A DNA stretch of 15,049 nucleotides from NCBI GenBank assembly GCA_028718575.1, contig JAQULN010000015.1, positions 1 to 15,049 on the forward strand, written 5' to 3'. Below are positions 1-6,736 of the stretch, piece by piece. The stretch's first letter is position 1. Every line of letters starts with the position of its first letter. This DNA comes from Candidatus Krumholzibacteriia bacterium. Its GTDB lineage: Bacteria; Krumholzibacteriota; Krumholzibacteriia; LZORAL124-64-63. The notes under the pieces are model-generated. The model saw only the letters and a list, made by a program, of their open reading frames with translations. It was not told the origin of the DNA and ran no database searches. The position numbers were made by a program, and so were the translations under genes.

Positions 1-2
1 GA

Positions 3-566
3 TTTCTCGCGCGCAACGACAACGAGCTGGGCAACAATTTCGGCAACTTGATCAACCGCGTGCTCACCTTCTGTCACAAGTACTTCGACGGCCGGGTGCC
101 GGCGTGGTCGGCGGCCGCCATGCAGGACATGGACCGCGCGGTGCTCGCCGAGGTGACCGCGCTGCGCGAGCGCTGGGCCGCGCACTTGGAATGCTTCGAG
201 ATCAAGGCGGCCATGGAGTGCGCGTTCGCCGCCGGCCAGGCGGGCAACCGCTATTTCGATGAGTCGGCGCCGTTCAACACGCGCAAGTCCGACCTCGCGC
301 GCTGCAGCCAGAGCCTCGGCGTGGCGATTCAACTGCTGCGTCATCTTTGCGTGATGCTGGCGCCGGTGGTGCCGTTCGCGATGACCCGGCTCTGGGGCTG
401 GCTGGGCATGGAGACCGCGCTGTTTCACGGCGCCTGGGCCGAAGCGGCGCGCGACGTGCCGGCGGGCCGCCCCCTGGGCGAGCCGGCGATCCTGTTCCCG
501 CGGCTGGATCCCGATCTGGTGCAAGCGGAGATCGATCGGCTACAGAAATTGGTCAACGGACAGTAG
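3..566 (+). CDS. metG: Methionine--tRNA ligase, C-terminal part (5' end outside window)
   Basis: This is the last 187 codons of methionyl-tRNA synthetase, which charges tRNA-Met with methionine in the cytoplasm. The frame is open from the window edge and begins FLARNDNELGNNFGNLINRV, the helix that opens the anticodon-binding helical bundle of MetRS (LGN...NLxNRVLxF). Further on, PFNTRKSD takes the place of the usual PWxxxK, followed by the long helix ending LAPVVPFAMTRLWGWLG, also typical. The protein stops soon after LFPRLDPDLVQAEIDRLQ, so it has the short MetRS form without the C-terminal Trbp111-like tRNA-binding domain that some bacteria fuse here. The catalytic Rossmann domain and the KMSKS loop lie upstream of the window and cannot be checked. 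An ATG- or TTG-initiated small gene inside this frame is not supported because the family alignment continues to the edge. The gene is convergent with the minus-strand secreted-protein cluster, and its stop codon lies inside a hairpin. Confidence 0.93.
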   Translation, partial: FLARNDNELGNNFGNLINRVLTFCHKYFDGRVPAWSAAAMQDMDRAVLAEVTALRERWAAHLECFEIKAAMECAFAAGQAGNRYFDESAPFNTRKSDLARCSQSLGVAIQLLRHLCVMLAPVVPFAMTRLWGWLGMETALFHGAWAEAARDVPAGRPLGEPAILFPRLDPDLVQAEIDRLQKLVNGQ

Positions 567-598
567 AATTCGCGACGCCGCGGTCTACTGTCCGTTGA
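553..598. terminator. Perfect 15-bp inverted repeat between convergent genes
   Basis: Arm 553-567 (TCAACGGACAGTAGA) is exactly complementary to arm 584-598. The 16-nt loop can itself pair through CGCG 571-574 with CGCG 579-582, giving an extended rod. The left arm contains the metG stop codon. The hairpin sits between metG (+) and the gene ending at 621 (-), so it is placed to end transcription from both sides. Neither flank has a long U-tract, although the minus-strand side reads CCAATTTCTG. It could therefore act as an mRNA 3'-end stabiliser or a weak bidirectional terminator rather than a classical one. Confidence 0.6.
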
Positions 599-620
599 TC
601 GTTGATCCGCACCGTGCCCG

Positions 621-1499
621 TCAACGCACGAGGCAGACGCGCGTGGCAACCACCCCGTGGTTCGTTTGTAGTCGCGCGAGATAGACTCCCGCCGCGACAT
701 GGCGTCCGGCGTCGTCCCGTCCATCCCAGACCGCCGTCGATTCGCCCCGCGCCGCGGCGCCGTTGGCAAGGCGGCGGACAAGGCGCCCGTCCGGGGTGTA
801 GATGCGCAAGACAACCGTCGCGCTTTCGCTCAGCGTATAGATCAATACCGTTCGCGGGTTGAACGGATTGGGCGCGGCGCGCAACTGCAGCCCAGTGGCC
901 GGGGCCGGCGGCACCGTCGTACCGGAACCGGCGCCGACGCGCACCCTGGCGTCGGCAGTCACCAACGGCTGCACCAGGATACCGGCCCTGATCACCCGGG
1001 TTACCGTCGGCGGTTCGCGCAGCAGTCGCAGCCACGAGTCGGCGTCGACATCCTTGCAGAGAAACAGGAGCCGATAAACAACCCCGGGGCCGGTCAAAAA
1101 GAGATTGTTGCACAGCAGGCTATGATGGATGACCACATGCGTGCTGTCCGGCGCGATCGAGAACAGGTGAAACGTCTGGCCACACGCCTCGCGCATCAAC
1201 GGCCCTTCCTGATCCATCAGATTGTCCTGCTGCAGGAAGGTGAAGACCTCAGGATCGTAGCTGACGAAGGCATCATACGCGTTGAACTCCGGCCCGGCTT
1301 CCGGTACGACCAAGTCGACGCGCAGCGTATCGCCCGCAGCGAGTTCCACGGCGGCGGGCAGCAGTTGCAGACGCATGGTATCGCTGCGAGCCGGCGCCAG
1401 CGCCAGGACATCGCCGGCATGGCCGGCGCAGAGGATGCTCGCCAGTAGCAGCGGCGCGAACGCAACGCAGCGCCGTTCGGGATCTGCCTGCCCGGCCAT
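621..1499 (-). CDS. Secreted cohesin-like protein with PNPFNP (FlgD-like) C-terminal sorting module
   Basis: This gene encodes 292 residues. The ATG at 1499 is preceded by AAGGA at 8 nt spacing and is followed by a signal-peptide-like start (MAGQADPERR, hydrophobic stretch about 13-26, AGHA). The frame is open further upstream, but that extension overlaps the preceding gene and lacks such a start. Residues about 40-190 look like a cohesin-type beta-sandwich: an LxLxPAxVELxxGDTLxVDL opening strand, then NAYDAFVSYDPEVFTFL. Four cysteines (106, 130, 148 and the C-terminal C289) are present. Residues about 208-292 are a FlgD-like Ig module: PNPFNP at 210-215, LRIYTPDGRLVRRL, VWDGRDDAGRHVAAGVYLARL and final VCLVR. 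In FCB bacteria such modules are associated with export across the outer membrane. Binding partner unknown. It lies 20 bp after the 187-residue cohesin-like gene, probably in the same transcript. Confidence 0.82.
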   Translation of the reverse strand: MAGQADPERRCVAFAPLLLASILCAGHAGDVLALAPARSDTMRLQLLPAAVELAAGDTLRVDLVVPEAGPEFNAYDAFVSYDPEVFTFLQQDNLMDQEGPLMREACGQTFHLFSIAPDSTHVVIHHSLLCNNLFLTGPGVVYRLLFLCKDVDADSWLRLLREPPTVTRVIRAGILVQPLVTADARVRVGAGSGTTVPPAPATGLQLRAAPNPFNPRTVLIYTLSESATVVLRIYTPDGRLVRRLANGAAARGESTAVWDGRDDAGRHVAAGVYLARLQTNHGVVATRVCLVR

Positions 1500-1519
1500 G
1501 GTATTGTTCCTTTCGCGGT

Positions 1520-2083
1520 TCAGCGGTACCACGCCTTCACCGTACCCCAGCCGTACCGTAGTTCGGCGATCGGACAGGTGAACAAGATCGCCGCTTCGCC
1601 GCATACGTGAACGATCGCTTCGTTGTCGCCATCGCGCAGGCGGCCGCTGCCGCAGCTGAGGATCGTGTTGCCGTCGGCGACGCCCGCGAACTCGATGCGC
1701 ATGATCTCGCCGGGCCCACTGACGGAACAACCAAGCGTCGCGGCATCGACCGCCAGACTGTCTTCGGCGGCGGGATTCAGCCAGGTGAAGAAATAGGGGC
1801 ACCCGGCGTCGACCAGGAGTTCCCCCGGCTCAACGTTCAGCGGTGCAATGACATCGGAAGCGAAGGACAGGACCAGCGAATAACCTCGCAGGTCTGTGAC
1901 CGCAGCGTCGATATGAACGGCGATCGTCAGCGTGTCCTCGCAGGTGAACGCGGCGTCGTCCGGGTCGAAGGTTACCGCAGCGGGCTGGGCCGTCGCCGCG
2001 GCAACGCCGCCGAATAGAACCACAACCAGAATGTGCGCAACCACGTTCGTGGTGCGCCGCCAGTGCATGCCCGACGCGGACAT
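1520..2083 (-). CDS. Small secreted cohesin-like protein without the sorting module
   Basis: This gene encodes 187 residues. The ATG at 2083 follows a strong GGGAGG (2095-2090) with 6 nt spacing. A longer in-frame start at 2203 would overlap the 3' end of the large upstream gene and is unlikely. Residues 1-33 form a signal peptide (MHWRRTTN, hydrophobic VVAHILVVVLFGGVAAA, ATAQ). Residues about 35-170 resemble a cohesin or dockerin-binding type sandwich: VTFDPDDAAFTCEDTLTIAV, LRGYSLVLSFASDVI, LNVEPGELL. Six cysteines (48, 95, 119, 144, 161, 170) suggest disulfides outside the cytoplasm. There is no PNPFNP module; the protein ends in GWGTVKAWYR. The product is probably a surface or periplasmic binding protein and a distant paralogue of the downstream gene. 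The lack of a C-terminal module could reflect a different secretion route or partner-dependent anchoring. Confidence 0.75.
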   Translation of the reverse strand: MSASGMHWRRTTNVVAHILVVVLFGGVAAATAQPAAVTFDPDDAAFTCEDTLTIAVHIDAAVTDLRGYSLVLSFASDVIAPLNVEPGELLVDAGCPYFFTWLNPAAEDSLAVDAATLGCSVSGPGEIMRIEFAGVADGNTILSCGSGRLRDGDNEAIVHVCGEAAILFTCPIAELRYGWGTVKAWYR

Positions 2084-2127
2084 GGCCGACCTCCCGTTGT
2101 AGGCCGATGCCTGGTGACCGGTTTGGC

Positions 2128-2153
2128 GGGGCGGCCGCCGCGGCGGCCGCCCC
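2128..2153. repeat. 26-bp perfect GC palindrome after the large gene
   Basis: GGGGCGGCCGCCG at 2128-2140 is followed without spacer by its exact reverse complement at 2141-2153. It starts 14 bp beyond the stop of the 1424-residue gene and 45 bp before the next start codon, inside an 83-bp gap. As RNA it would fold into a very stable hairpin. It has no U-tract, so it may be a processing or stability element that lowers downstream expression rather than a full terminator. Chance GC-rich symmetry is possible but 13 perfect pairs is long. Confidence 0.55.
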
Positions 2154-2166
2154 TGCGCGCTGTCCG

Positions 2167-5100
2167 CTACTTGACCAGCGTGATGCGCTGCGTCTGGACG
2201 CAATCCGGAGCTTCCAGGCGCACAATGTAACTACCCGACGCCGCCGTCTGGCCGTTGCCATCGGTGCCGTCCCAGGTCAACCGGTAGGATCCGGCCGCCA
2301 GAGAACTATTGACCAACGATTTCACAAGTTGTCCGCGCAGCGAGTAGATGTTCAGCCTCACGAGGCCGTCGCGGGCGATCGCGAAGCTCAGCTCTGTCGC
2401 CGGATTGAACGGGTTCGGGATTGCCCTTGCTAGCTGCGACGCCTGGGGCAGCATTGCCGGTACGCCGCCCGCCAACGACCCATCGATTGGCACAGCCTGG
2501 TTGGCCGCGTCCCGCGCGCTGATCGCACCCAGACCCAATGCCGGTTCGCCCGTTGCATGCACACGGAAACTGACCACCGCGAGGACGCCGTCGCCGCTGA
2601 TTCCTCGTTCGCGTACGCCGAACAGGGCGGCATCGACGGTCCCCGGCTCCGGCGCCAGGACCAGACCCAGACCGCCCTGTGCCGCGAGCAGGTCACCCGC
2701 GCGCACGCTCATCGGTTCGACGACGGTGCTGTCCCAAGTTAGCGGGATGCTCAAACCCTGGATCTGGCCATCCCCGGTAAAGCACACTTCCACCTCGAAC
2801 AACGAACCAACCTCCCCGCAGGACCCCGGCCGCAGCACGATCGTGTTGGCCGCGGCGGGCGTCGGCGGGGCCGACTCCGCCTTGCTGACCTGGCCGAAGT
2901 TGATCGCGAACATCATCAGGTCTTCGAACTGAACCCGGTTGTCGGTGAGCGGCCGCGCGTCGACGCTGTAGTTGGTCGTCGGCCCGACATCCAGGTAGTT
3001 CTGCGGATGATCGAGCGTCAACGTGATGCCGTAATGGGCGCCGAGGAGCGAGATGTCGAGGCTGTCGACGAGGTTGTCGCCCGCGCCGGCCGTCGCGCCG
3101 TCGCTCACGTCGCCGAGGTGATAGTTCAGCGTGCCGCCGGTCAACGCCGACGCCGCCGAGCGGTTGCCGCAGCCGTCGACGACGTACGCCGCGTAGTACC
3201 AGAAGTCGCGCGCGGTCGTATAGTCGGCGTAGCTCGTCGCCGCTGCCGGCACCACCGCCGCCAGGGTCCAGCCGTTGGCTGCGGTCACCGGCGCCGCCGG
3301 CACCGCCCCGCCCGCGTCGTCGTATTCGGGATAGAAGCCGAAACCTTTGCGCCAGATCTCGATCTCATCGGCGTCGCCGCCCGGTGCCGTCCAGCTCAGA
3401 TCGATGTTGGTTGTGCCGCCCGCGGGATTGTCCGTTATGTCCTGAACGGCCGCGAGGCCTGACAAGACCGCCGGGCTGACGAGGTCGATCGTGACGTGGC
3501 CGGGCACGCCGGGAATGCCGGCCAAGGTGGCGTTGTCACAGTCGCGCACGAGCACGTCGGTCACCGTCAAGGCGCCGATCGCGTCCGTGACACCGTCCGC
3601 CGCCGCGACGCGCACCGTGAACAGCAGACCGCCCTGAGTCGGGCCGCAGGGCTGGCCGAGTACGGCGCGGTCGACCGTGTACGACCCGCCGCCGTTGTCG
3701 ATGATTTCGTGATGCAGGTTGGTGAATCCCTCGGACCAGCTCCCGGCGCCGGTGGCGATGATGATGCTCGCCGCCGGCGAACCGCACAGCACCAGTTCCG
3801 GGCTGAGCTGCAGCATCACGCTCACGCCGCGGCTGGGCGTCGTGTCGAGACGATTGAACGTCACCGGCAAGTCGACGCAAGCGGTCTCCGGCGTCAGGCA
3901 GATCTCGGCGTCGCCCACGGAGACGTTGTTGTCGCCGACCATGACACATTCGCCGTCGCTGGCGTCGAGCCAGGGCCAGTAGACTGCGGGACCTTCGATC
4001 ACGTCGCCGGCCGGGTTCGGATTGCCCGGGGTATCGGGACCGCCGCTGTCGCCCCACCAGTTGCAACTGGCCTGGGCCGTCTCGAGCGCATTCGAATACA
4101 GGCCGTAGCTCGTGTTGCCGTGAATGGCGTTGTACTCGGCCAGCGCCGTGAACGTCGCGCCGCCGGCGTCGTAGAGGACAACGCCCAGATCCCACGCCGT
4201 CACCTCACAGTTGGTCATCGCCAGATCGAGCGGTCCGTAGCCGTAGCCAGTGAAACCCCAGCTGTCGGTCGCCCCGGCGCCGCGGAACAAACAACCGTCG
4301 ACCGTCAAGCTGACCGGAGCCTTGGCGCCGCCCTTGGCCGCCGCCTCAGCCAGTGGTTGGGCGATTCGGCGCGGCAAGGCCGCGGTCTTGGCCCCCGAGC
4401 TGTAGGCATAGAACGCGTCGCCCAGCGGATCGGTGATGCTGCCGTCCGCGAACGATCCGCTGGTATCGATCCAGTAGACGCCGGTCTGGCAGTTGTCGAT
4501 CACCACCGCGTCCGCGGCGACGTCGGCGGCCTCCTGCAGCAAAAAGCCCGTCGCCGTCCACGACGCCCCGGTGTAGGCGACGTCACTGATCGCACAGGTC
4601 GCGACCGTGCCGCCCGCCCCATAACCGATCTGGATGCCGTTCTGGGCCGTGACCGACGTAGCGCCCTTGCCGGTGGTCGTCACGTTGGCGAGATCCACCG
4701 TCAGGCCTTCGCCCAGCAGCGCCAGACCGTTCTTCTGAAAGTCCGCGACCACGACATCGGTCATCGCGATGGTATACGGACCGCCGGTGTTGTTATACGC
4801 ATAGACACCCACGCCGTGCTGCGCGCCGCTGAACGGCGTGTCTTGGATGTTGACGACCTGGCAGTTCTCCAGGACGCCGCCCGCATTCCAGAATCCCACG
4901 CCCTGGAAGCGGTAGTTGCCGTTACCGCGGCCGTAGCCGTCGACGCGCAGATTCTCGAGCGTCACGCCTTGACAGCCGATCACGCCGACGACCGGGTAAT
5001 TGTTGTTCGAGCCGGTCGCATAGCTGTAGGGCAGCGAAATCGGCGACCGGATGATGGTGTTCGTAGCCGGATCGTCGCCCGCGCCGGAGCCGATCAACTG

Positions 5101-6441
5101 CAGATCGTCGCTCATGATCACGACCTGCTCTTCGTAGGTGCCGGCGAGCACATAGACCGTGCTGCCGGAGACCAGGTCGACCGCTTCCTGGATTCGCCCG
5201 CTGGCGCCGGTCTGCGGACTGAGAGCGGAGACCCAGAGAGTCGAGAAATCACCCTGGAAACCGGGATCGGCGCTCAGGTCGGCCCCGTGATCGAGCCAGG
5301 GCGTGTAGTCGACATCGGCGCTCAGCGCGGCCAGAACGCCGGCTTCGGTGTTGCTGCCCCACCAGTTGCCCGAGGCGTCGATCGTGGTGCTCACGGCGCT
5401 GGTGGCCAAGCCCCGACCGGTGTTGCCGGTCAGGTCGCAGCCGGTCACCGCGATATTGGACACGGCGCCGCCGAGGTCGTGATAGAAGAAAACGCCATGA
5501 CGGCCGTTGCCGTTGCTGTAGCAATGCTCGATGGTGACGTCGCTGATCGTGGTCGTCCCTTCCGTACCGAACAGGAAGCCGTCCGTTGTGTTGCCGACGA
5601 ACGAACTATTGCGGAAGGTCAGGCCGCTGGACGCGCTGTTCCACTCCCATAATGAGACGCCGAAACCTCCCGCCGCATGACCGCCGTTATAGGAGGCGAC
5701 CACGCCGTCGAACACCGCGTCAGTCGTCTTGACCAGGTTGATTCCCTTGGAGGTATTGTGGCTGAAGCTGCCGCCGGTGACGGTGACGCCTTCGACGAAG
5801 GCCGGCATATCGATATCGAGACCGATGCCGGCGGCGGCCGGTGTCCAGCCGTTGTAGTCGAAGTTCGAATTGGCGACGGTCAGCGCATCGATGGTGCCGC
5901 GCACGCTGCAACCCCAGGCGTCGGCGTGGTGGATGTTGCAGTCCTCGATGACAATGCCGTGGTACACGGCATTGGCGAAATGCAGATTCCGCGCGCTCGC
6001 CCAGGCGATCTCCACATCGCGGAACGTGATGCTCTGGAAGGTGCCGCCGGTCTCGCCGACCAGCACGGCCCATGCCGCCGACATGGCATTGCTCTCTTGC
6101 TTGGTAAACGTCAGGCCTTGCACCAGGACTGTTCCCGTGGCGTCGGGATGGATCTCCAGGCCGTGCTGCAAGCCGCTGAACTCGACGATGGTCTGTCCGG
6201 AGCCGGCGCCGATCAGGCTGACGCTCTTGAACAGCTCGATGTCGCGCCAGCCGCCCAGACTCTCCTGGTAGGTGCCGGCGGCGACGAGAATCGTGTCGTC
6301 GACGTTCGCCGCGTTGATCGCGGCCTGAATGGTCGCGTACTCGCTGGGCACGTTGAGCGTGGCGGCCGACGCTCCGCCGGCCAGCAACAAACCCGCCACC
6401 AGCAAGATCGTGAGAACCGTCTGCTGATACGAATATGACAT
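2167..6441 (-). CDS. Giant modular secreted protein: beta-helix, cohesin-like, Fn3, dockerin-like, sorting module
   Basis: This gene encodes 1424 residues. Residues 1-26 form a signal peptide (MSYSYQQT, hydrophobic, GGASA). Residues 27-385 form a right-handed parallel beta-helix of the pectate-lyase fold, opening LNVPSEYATIQAAINAA and closing NWWG...VDYTPWL. A second beta-helix spans about 400-830 (GRIQEAVDLVSGSTVYVLAGTY) and closes CNWWGDSGGP...YWPWL. Residues about 835-990 are a cohesin-like sandwich. Residues about 994-1105 look like Fn3 (IDLSWTAPGGDADEIEIWRK, WYYAAYVVDGCGNRS). Residues about 1108-1185 are dockerin-like (GDVSDG, VDSLDISLLGAHYG, VQFEDLMMFAINFG). Residues about 1200-1325 are a second cohesin-like domain. 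Residues 1340-1424 are the FlgD-like module (PNPFNP at 1342, LTWDGTDGNG, final ITLVK). The beta-helices could bind or cleave polysaccharide, but I see no catalytic residues to assign. The product is probably a large cell-surface or secreted adhesin or carbohydrate-active protein. It heads the cluster that continues with the two cohesin-like genes. Confidence 0.88.
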   Translation of the reverse strand: MSYSYQQTVLTILLVAGLLLAGGASAATLNVPSEYATIQAAINAANVDDTILVAAGTYQESLGGWRDIELFKSVSLIGAGSGQTIVEFSGLQHGLEIHPDATGTVLVQGLTFTKQESNAMSAAWAVLVGETGGTFQSITFRDVEIAWASARNLHFANAVYHGIVIEDCNIHHADAWGCSVRGTIDALTVANSNFDYNGWTPAAAGIGLDIDMPAFVEGVTVTGGSFSHNTSKGINLVKTTDAVFDGVVASYNGGHAAGGFGVSLWEWNSASSGLTFRNSSFVGNTTDGFLFGTEGTTTISDVTIEHCYSNGNGRHGVFFYHDLGGAVSNIAVTGCDLTGNTGRGLATSAVSTTIDASGNWWGSNTEAGVLAALSADVDYTPWLDHGADLSADPGFQGDFSTLWVSALSPQTGASGRIQEAVDLVSGSTVYVLAGTYEEQVVIMSDDLQLIGSGAGDDPATNTIIRSPISLPYSYATGSNNNYPVVGVIGCQGVTLENLRVDGYGRGNGNYRFQGVGFWNAGGVLENCQVVNIQDTPFSGAQHGVGVYAYNNTGGPYTIAMTDVVVADFQKNGLALLGEGLTVDLANVTTTGKGATSVTAQNGIQIGYGAGGTVATCAISDVAYTGASWTATGFLLQEAADVAADAVVIDNCQTGVYWIDTSGSFADGSITDPLGDAFYAYSSGAKTAALPRRIAQPLAEAAAKGGAKAPVSLTVDGCLFRGAGATDSWGFTGYGYGPLDLAMTNCEVTAWDLGVVLYDAGGATFTALAEYNAIHGNTSYGLYSNALETAQASCNWWGDSGGPDTPGNPNPAGDVIEGPAVYWPWLDASDGECVMVGDNNVSVGDAEICLTPETACVDLPVTFNRLDTTPSRGVSVMLQLSPELVLCGSPAASIIIATGAGSWSEGFTNLHHEIIDNGGGSYTVDRAVLGQPCGPTQGGLLFTVRVAAADGVTDAIGALTVTDVLVRDCDNATLAGIPGVPGHVTIDLVSPAVLSGLAAVQDITDNPAGGTTNIDLSWTAPGGDADEIEIWRKGFGFYPEYDDAGGAVPAAPVTAANGWTLAAVVPAAATSYADYTTARDFWYYAAYVVDGCGNRSAASALTGGTLNYHLGDVSDGATAGAGDNLVDSLDISLLGAHYGITLTLDHPQNYLDVGPTTNYSVDARPLTDNRVQFEDLMMFAINFGQVSKAESAPPTPAAANTIVLRPGSCGEVGSLFEVEVCFTGDGQIQGLSIPLTWDSTVVEPMSVRAGDLLAAQGGLGLVLAPEPGTVDAALFGVRERGISGDGVLAVVSFRVHATGEPALGLGAISARDAANQAVPIDGSLAGGVPAMLPQASQLARAIPNPFNPATELSFAIARDGLVRLNIYSLRGQLVKSLVNSSLAAGSYRLTWDGTDGNGQTAASGSYIVRLEAPDCVQTQRITLVK

Positions 6442-6448
6442 GATCATG

Positions 6449-6454
6449 CTCCTT
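6449..6454 (-). promoter_or_regulatory. Ribosome-binding site that selects the second of two adjacent ATGs
   Basis: The minus strand reads AAGGAG C ATG ATC ATG. The first ATG (6447) is only 1 nt from the Shine-Dalgarno core, too close for normal initiation. The second (6441) is 7 nt away, so I place the start of the 1424-residue protein at 6441. Using the first would only add Met-Ile. Confidence 0.7.
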
Positions 6455-6535
6455 CGTTGGCGTTGGTGGTCGGCGAGGCCCGCCGGAACGTTGCAGGCCG
6501 AACTAGGAGCCCCGCCGACTCGGTGATACGAATAG

Positions 6536-6577
6536 AAAAAACCGATCCGTGCTGTCAGGACAGCAGGCTCGCGGATC
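6536..6577 (-). terminator. Intrinsic terminator in the gap before the large gene
   Basis: Read on the minus strand, GATCCG (6577-6572) pairs with CGGATC (6549-6544) and encloses a second stem GCTGTC/GACAGC (6564-6559 with 6556-6551). The structure is followed at once by GG and six Ts (6541-6536). It lies about 160 bp after the aminopeptidase stop and 95 bp before the start of the 1424-residue gene. It may simply end the aminopeptidase transcript, or it may act as an attenuator in the leader of the large gene. Confidence 0.72.
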
Positions 6578-6660
6578 CTCCGCCGATGGTGGGAGTACCT
6601 CCAAGTTCGGTCCCGCTCATGTCATCCGTGGGTCCCGGGACCTGAGATCTGATTTTCTAA
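6536..6660 (-). ncRNA. Candidate structured leader or small RNA with alternative hairpins
   Basis: On the minus strand this stretch holds three structures in series. GGTCCC/GGGACC occurs as an immediate palindrome at 6642-6631, and a second complementary copy lies at 6614-6609, so two foldings compete. A hairpin follows with CCGA (6610-6607) paired to TCGG (6586-6583) around GGAG-GTA-CTCC; its outer stem shares bases with the competing copy. Last comes the intrinsic terminator. A TATTAT box lies just upstream. I do not recognise it as a known riboswitch class. Alternatives are an ordinary 3' UTR of the aminopeptidase gene or an independent small RNA. Confidence 0.3.
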
Positions 6661-6665
6661 ACGCA

Positions 6666-6671
6666 ATAATA
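6666..6671 (-). promoter_or_regulatory. Possible -10 box ahead of the structured leader
   Basis: TATTAT on the minus strand sits in an AT-rich island in otherwise GC-rich DNA. It would start a transcript near 6659, just before the hairpins. The sequence 17 nt upstream is not a good -35, so the call rests on the -10 and the location alone. Confidence 0.22.
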
Positions 6672-6736
6672 TGGTGGTCGCGATAGGCGGAAGGATTCTA
6701 AGCCAAATCCGGCTCTCGATGCAACTACAGATTAGG

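Noticed and set aside
595..608. Tandem GTTGATC GTTGATC after the metG hairpin
   Set aside because: Two 7-bp copies only, with no further repeats; likely chance.
3496..5652. 718-codon plus-strand open frame opposite the giant gene
   Set aside because: Its product is Arg/Val/Asp/Gly/His-rich with no recognisable domain, and the minus strand encodes a clear beta-helix with signal peptide. It is an antisense shadow produced by GC-rich codon use.
5677..6438. 253-codon plus-strand open frame over the 5' end of the giant gene
   Set aside because: It is antisense to the signal peptide and first beta-helix; its composition is that of a shadow frame and it shows no domain of its own.
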